A stretch of 13,222 nt of DNA from Candidatus Avoscillospira stercoripullorum (GTDB lineage Bacteria; Bacillota; Clostridia; Oscillospirales; Oscillospiraceae). Position 1 is the first letter of the stretch; every line of letters starts with the position of its first letter. The notes below the pieces were generated by a model. That model had not been told where the DNA came from, ran no database searches, and saw only the letters and a list, made by a program, of their open reading frames with translations. The translations under genes were made by a program, and so were the position numbers. This document shows positions 12,567 through 13,222 of this stretch, one piece after another. The stretch is taken from NCBI GenBank assembly GCA_018712905.1, contig DVGD01000072.1, positions 1-13,222 of the forward strand, written 5' to 3'.

Positions 12567-13124
12567 ATGAACACACAGCACTTACAATATATTGTGGAAA
12601 TTGAGCGCACGCGCTCCATCTCCCAGGCGGCCAAGAATCTCTATCTGAGTCAGCCCAACCTCAGCCGGGTACTCCACGAGCTGGAGGAGCAGCTGGGGTT
12701 TGCCATCTTTGAGCGCACCAGCCGGGGCGTCATGCCCACGGATCGCGGGGCGCTGTTTCTCCAGTATGCCCGGCGTATTCTCATGGAGATGGAGAGCATT
12801 GAAGCCCTGGGGCGGTTCGACCCGGCGAAAAACCGGCTGCGCATCTGCTTCCCCCGGTCGGGGCGATATCTCGACGTGGCGGCGCGGTTTCTGGCGGAAT
12901 CCTATCCCGGCGCCTACACCTGGATTTCCCCGGCGCTGCCGGAGGATCTGGCGCGATGGGAGCTTGTGCAGCGGGACTGCGCGGACAATGGCGTCTACTA
13001 CCGCGACGCGCTGATCTATCGCAGGAGCTATACCTTTACCGAGATGGAGCGGCAGCTTTTGCGCAGGATTTTGACGCAGATGAAGGAAGAAGCCAGACTG
13101 TTGAAAAACCCCGCAGAAGACTGA
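12567..13124 (+). CDS. Short LysR-type transcriptional regulator
   Basis: The N-terminal winged helix-turn-helix is complete and canonical (SISQAAKNLYLSQPNLSRVL, HELEEQLGFAIFERTSRG, PTDRG, about residues 1-65), followed by the usual linker helix. Full-length LysR proteins have about 290-310 residues; this one has 185. The effector part begins normally (NRLRICFPRSGRYLDVAARF) and ends like a normal C-terminus (GVYYRDALIYRRSYTFTEME), but roughly 100 residues usually found between are absent. The frame is intact, so this is either an old in-frame deletion or a compact subtype. Without a full ligand pocket it may repress constitutively. GGGAG lies five bases before the ATG. Two stop codons (TGATGA) end it. 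Its place beside the moaA operon suggests molybdenum-related control, which is not shown. Confidence 0.82.
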   Translation: MNTQHLQYIVEIERTRSISQAAKNLYLSQPNLSRVLHELEEQLGFAIFERTSRGVMPTDRGALFLQYARRILMEMESIEALGRFDPAKNRLRICFPRSGRYLDVAARFLAESYPGAYTWISPALPEDLARWELVQRDCADNGVYYRDALIYRRSYTFTEMERQLLRRILTQMKEEARLLKNPAED

Positions 13125-13187
13125 TGAGACAGAGCAGCGGGGGGTGTGTGCGGGGGGCAAAAAGCCCACCGCGCGTTCAATCAAACA

Positions 13188-13221
13188 GGATTTTGAAACT
13201 TTTTTGAAAGTTTCAAAATCC
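13188..13221. repeat. Fifteen-bp perfect inverted repeat at the window edge
   Basis: GGATTTTGAAACTTT (13188-13202) and AAAGTTTCAAAATCC (13207-13221) form a perfect stem with loop TTTG. A terminator U tract cannot be judged because the window ends one base later. It may terminate the LysR gene, 63 bases upstream, or be one end of a dispersed palindromic repeat. A weaker GGGC-AAAAA-GCCC stem lies at about 13155-13167. Confidence 0.75.
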
Positions 13222-13222
13222 G

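Overview
The window looks like chromosomal DNA of a GC-rich, Gram-positive gut-type member of the Clostridia (Oscillospiraceae or a relative). The reasons are strong AGGAGG ribosome binding sites, sigma-A promoters, the lspA-rluD neighbourhood known from Firmicutes, a VanW-domain protein, a LytTR/GHKL two-component system, and GC-rich intergenic hairpins of the kind common in these genomes. The lineage is inferred from content only. I see no rRNA, tRNA, CRISPR array, prophage or intact insertion sequence.

Layout. (1) Positions 1-2298, all minus strand: the 5' part of a lipoprotein gene behind an ECF-sigma-like promoter, a tandem OB-fold SSB-like protein, an RluD-type pseudouridine synthase, and the lipoprotein signal peptidase lspA, which heads the lspA-rluD(-ssb) unit behind a good sigma-A promoter. 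(2) Positions 2421-4256, plus strand: a divergent monocistronic gene for a membrane-anchored VanW-domain protein, ending in a clear intrinsic terminator. (3) Positions 4257-5664: a hairpin-rich convergent gap, a PHP-family (histidinol-phosphatase-like) hydrolase on the minus strand, and a 395-base stretch with a polypyrimidine tract, a dyad, gene-like debris and a plus-strand terminator that has no gene. (4) Positions 5665-10280, minus strand: a tightly coupled three-gene operon of LytTR response regulator, large Ser/Pro/Glu-rich membrane-anchored surface protein, and 7TM GHKL-type sensor kinase. Its extended -10 promoter is preceded by a pair of direct repeats with the spacing expected of a LytTR site. 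(5) Positions 10343-12390, plus strand: a molybdenum-cofactor operon of moaA, a mogA/moaB-type adenylyltransferase and a small MOSC protein, ending in a long terminator hairpin. (6) Positions 12478-13222, plus strand: an unusually short LysR-type regulator behind a perfect consensus sigma-A promoter, then a 15-bp perfect inverted repeat at the window edge.

How the genes work together. LspA processes prolipoproteins, such as the one encoded at the left edge, and RluD modifies rRNA. The three-gene signalling operon probably senses something at the cell surface and controls itself, and possibly other genes, through the LytTR protein. The moaA operon makes and inserts molybdopterin-type cofactor; the adjacent short LysR protein is a candidate local regulator. 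The strongest candidate for an under-described system is the regulator-surface protein-kinase operon, because a dedicated surface protein sits translationally coupled between the two signalling partners.
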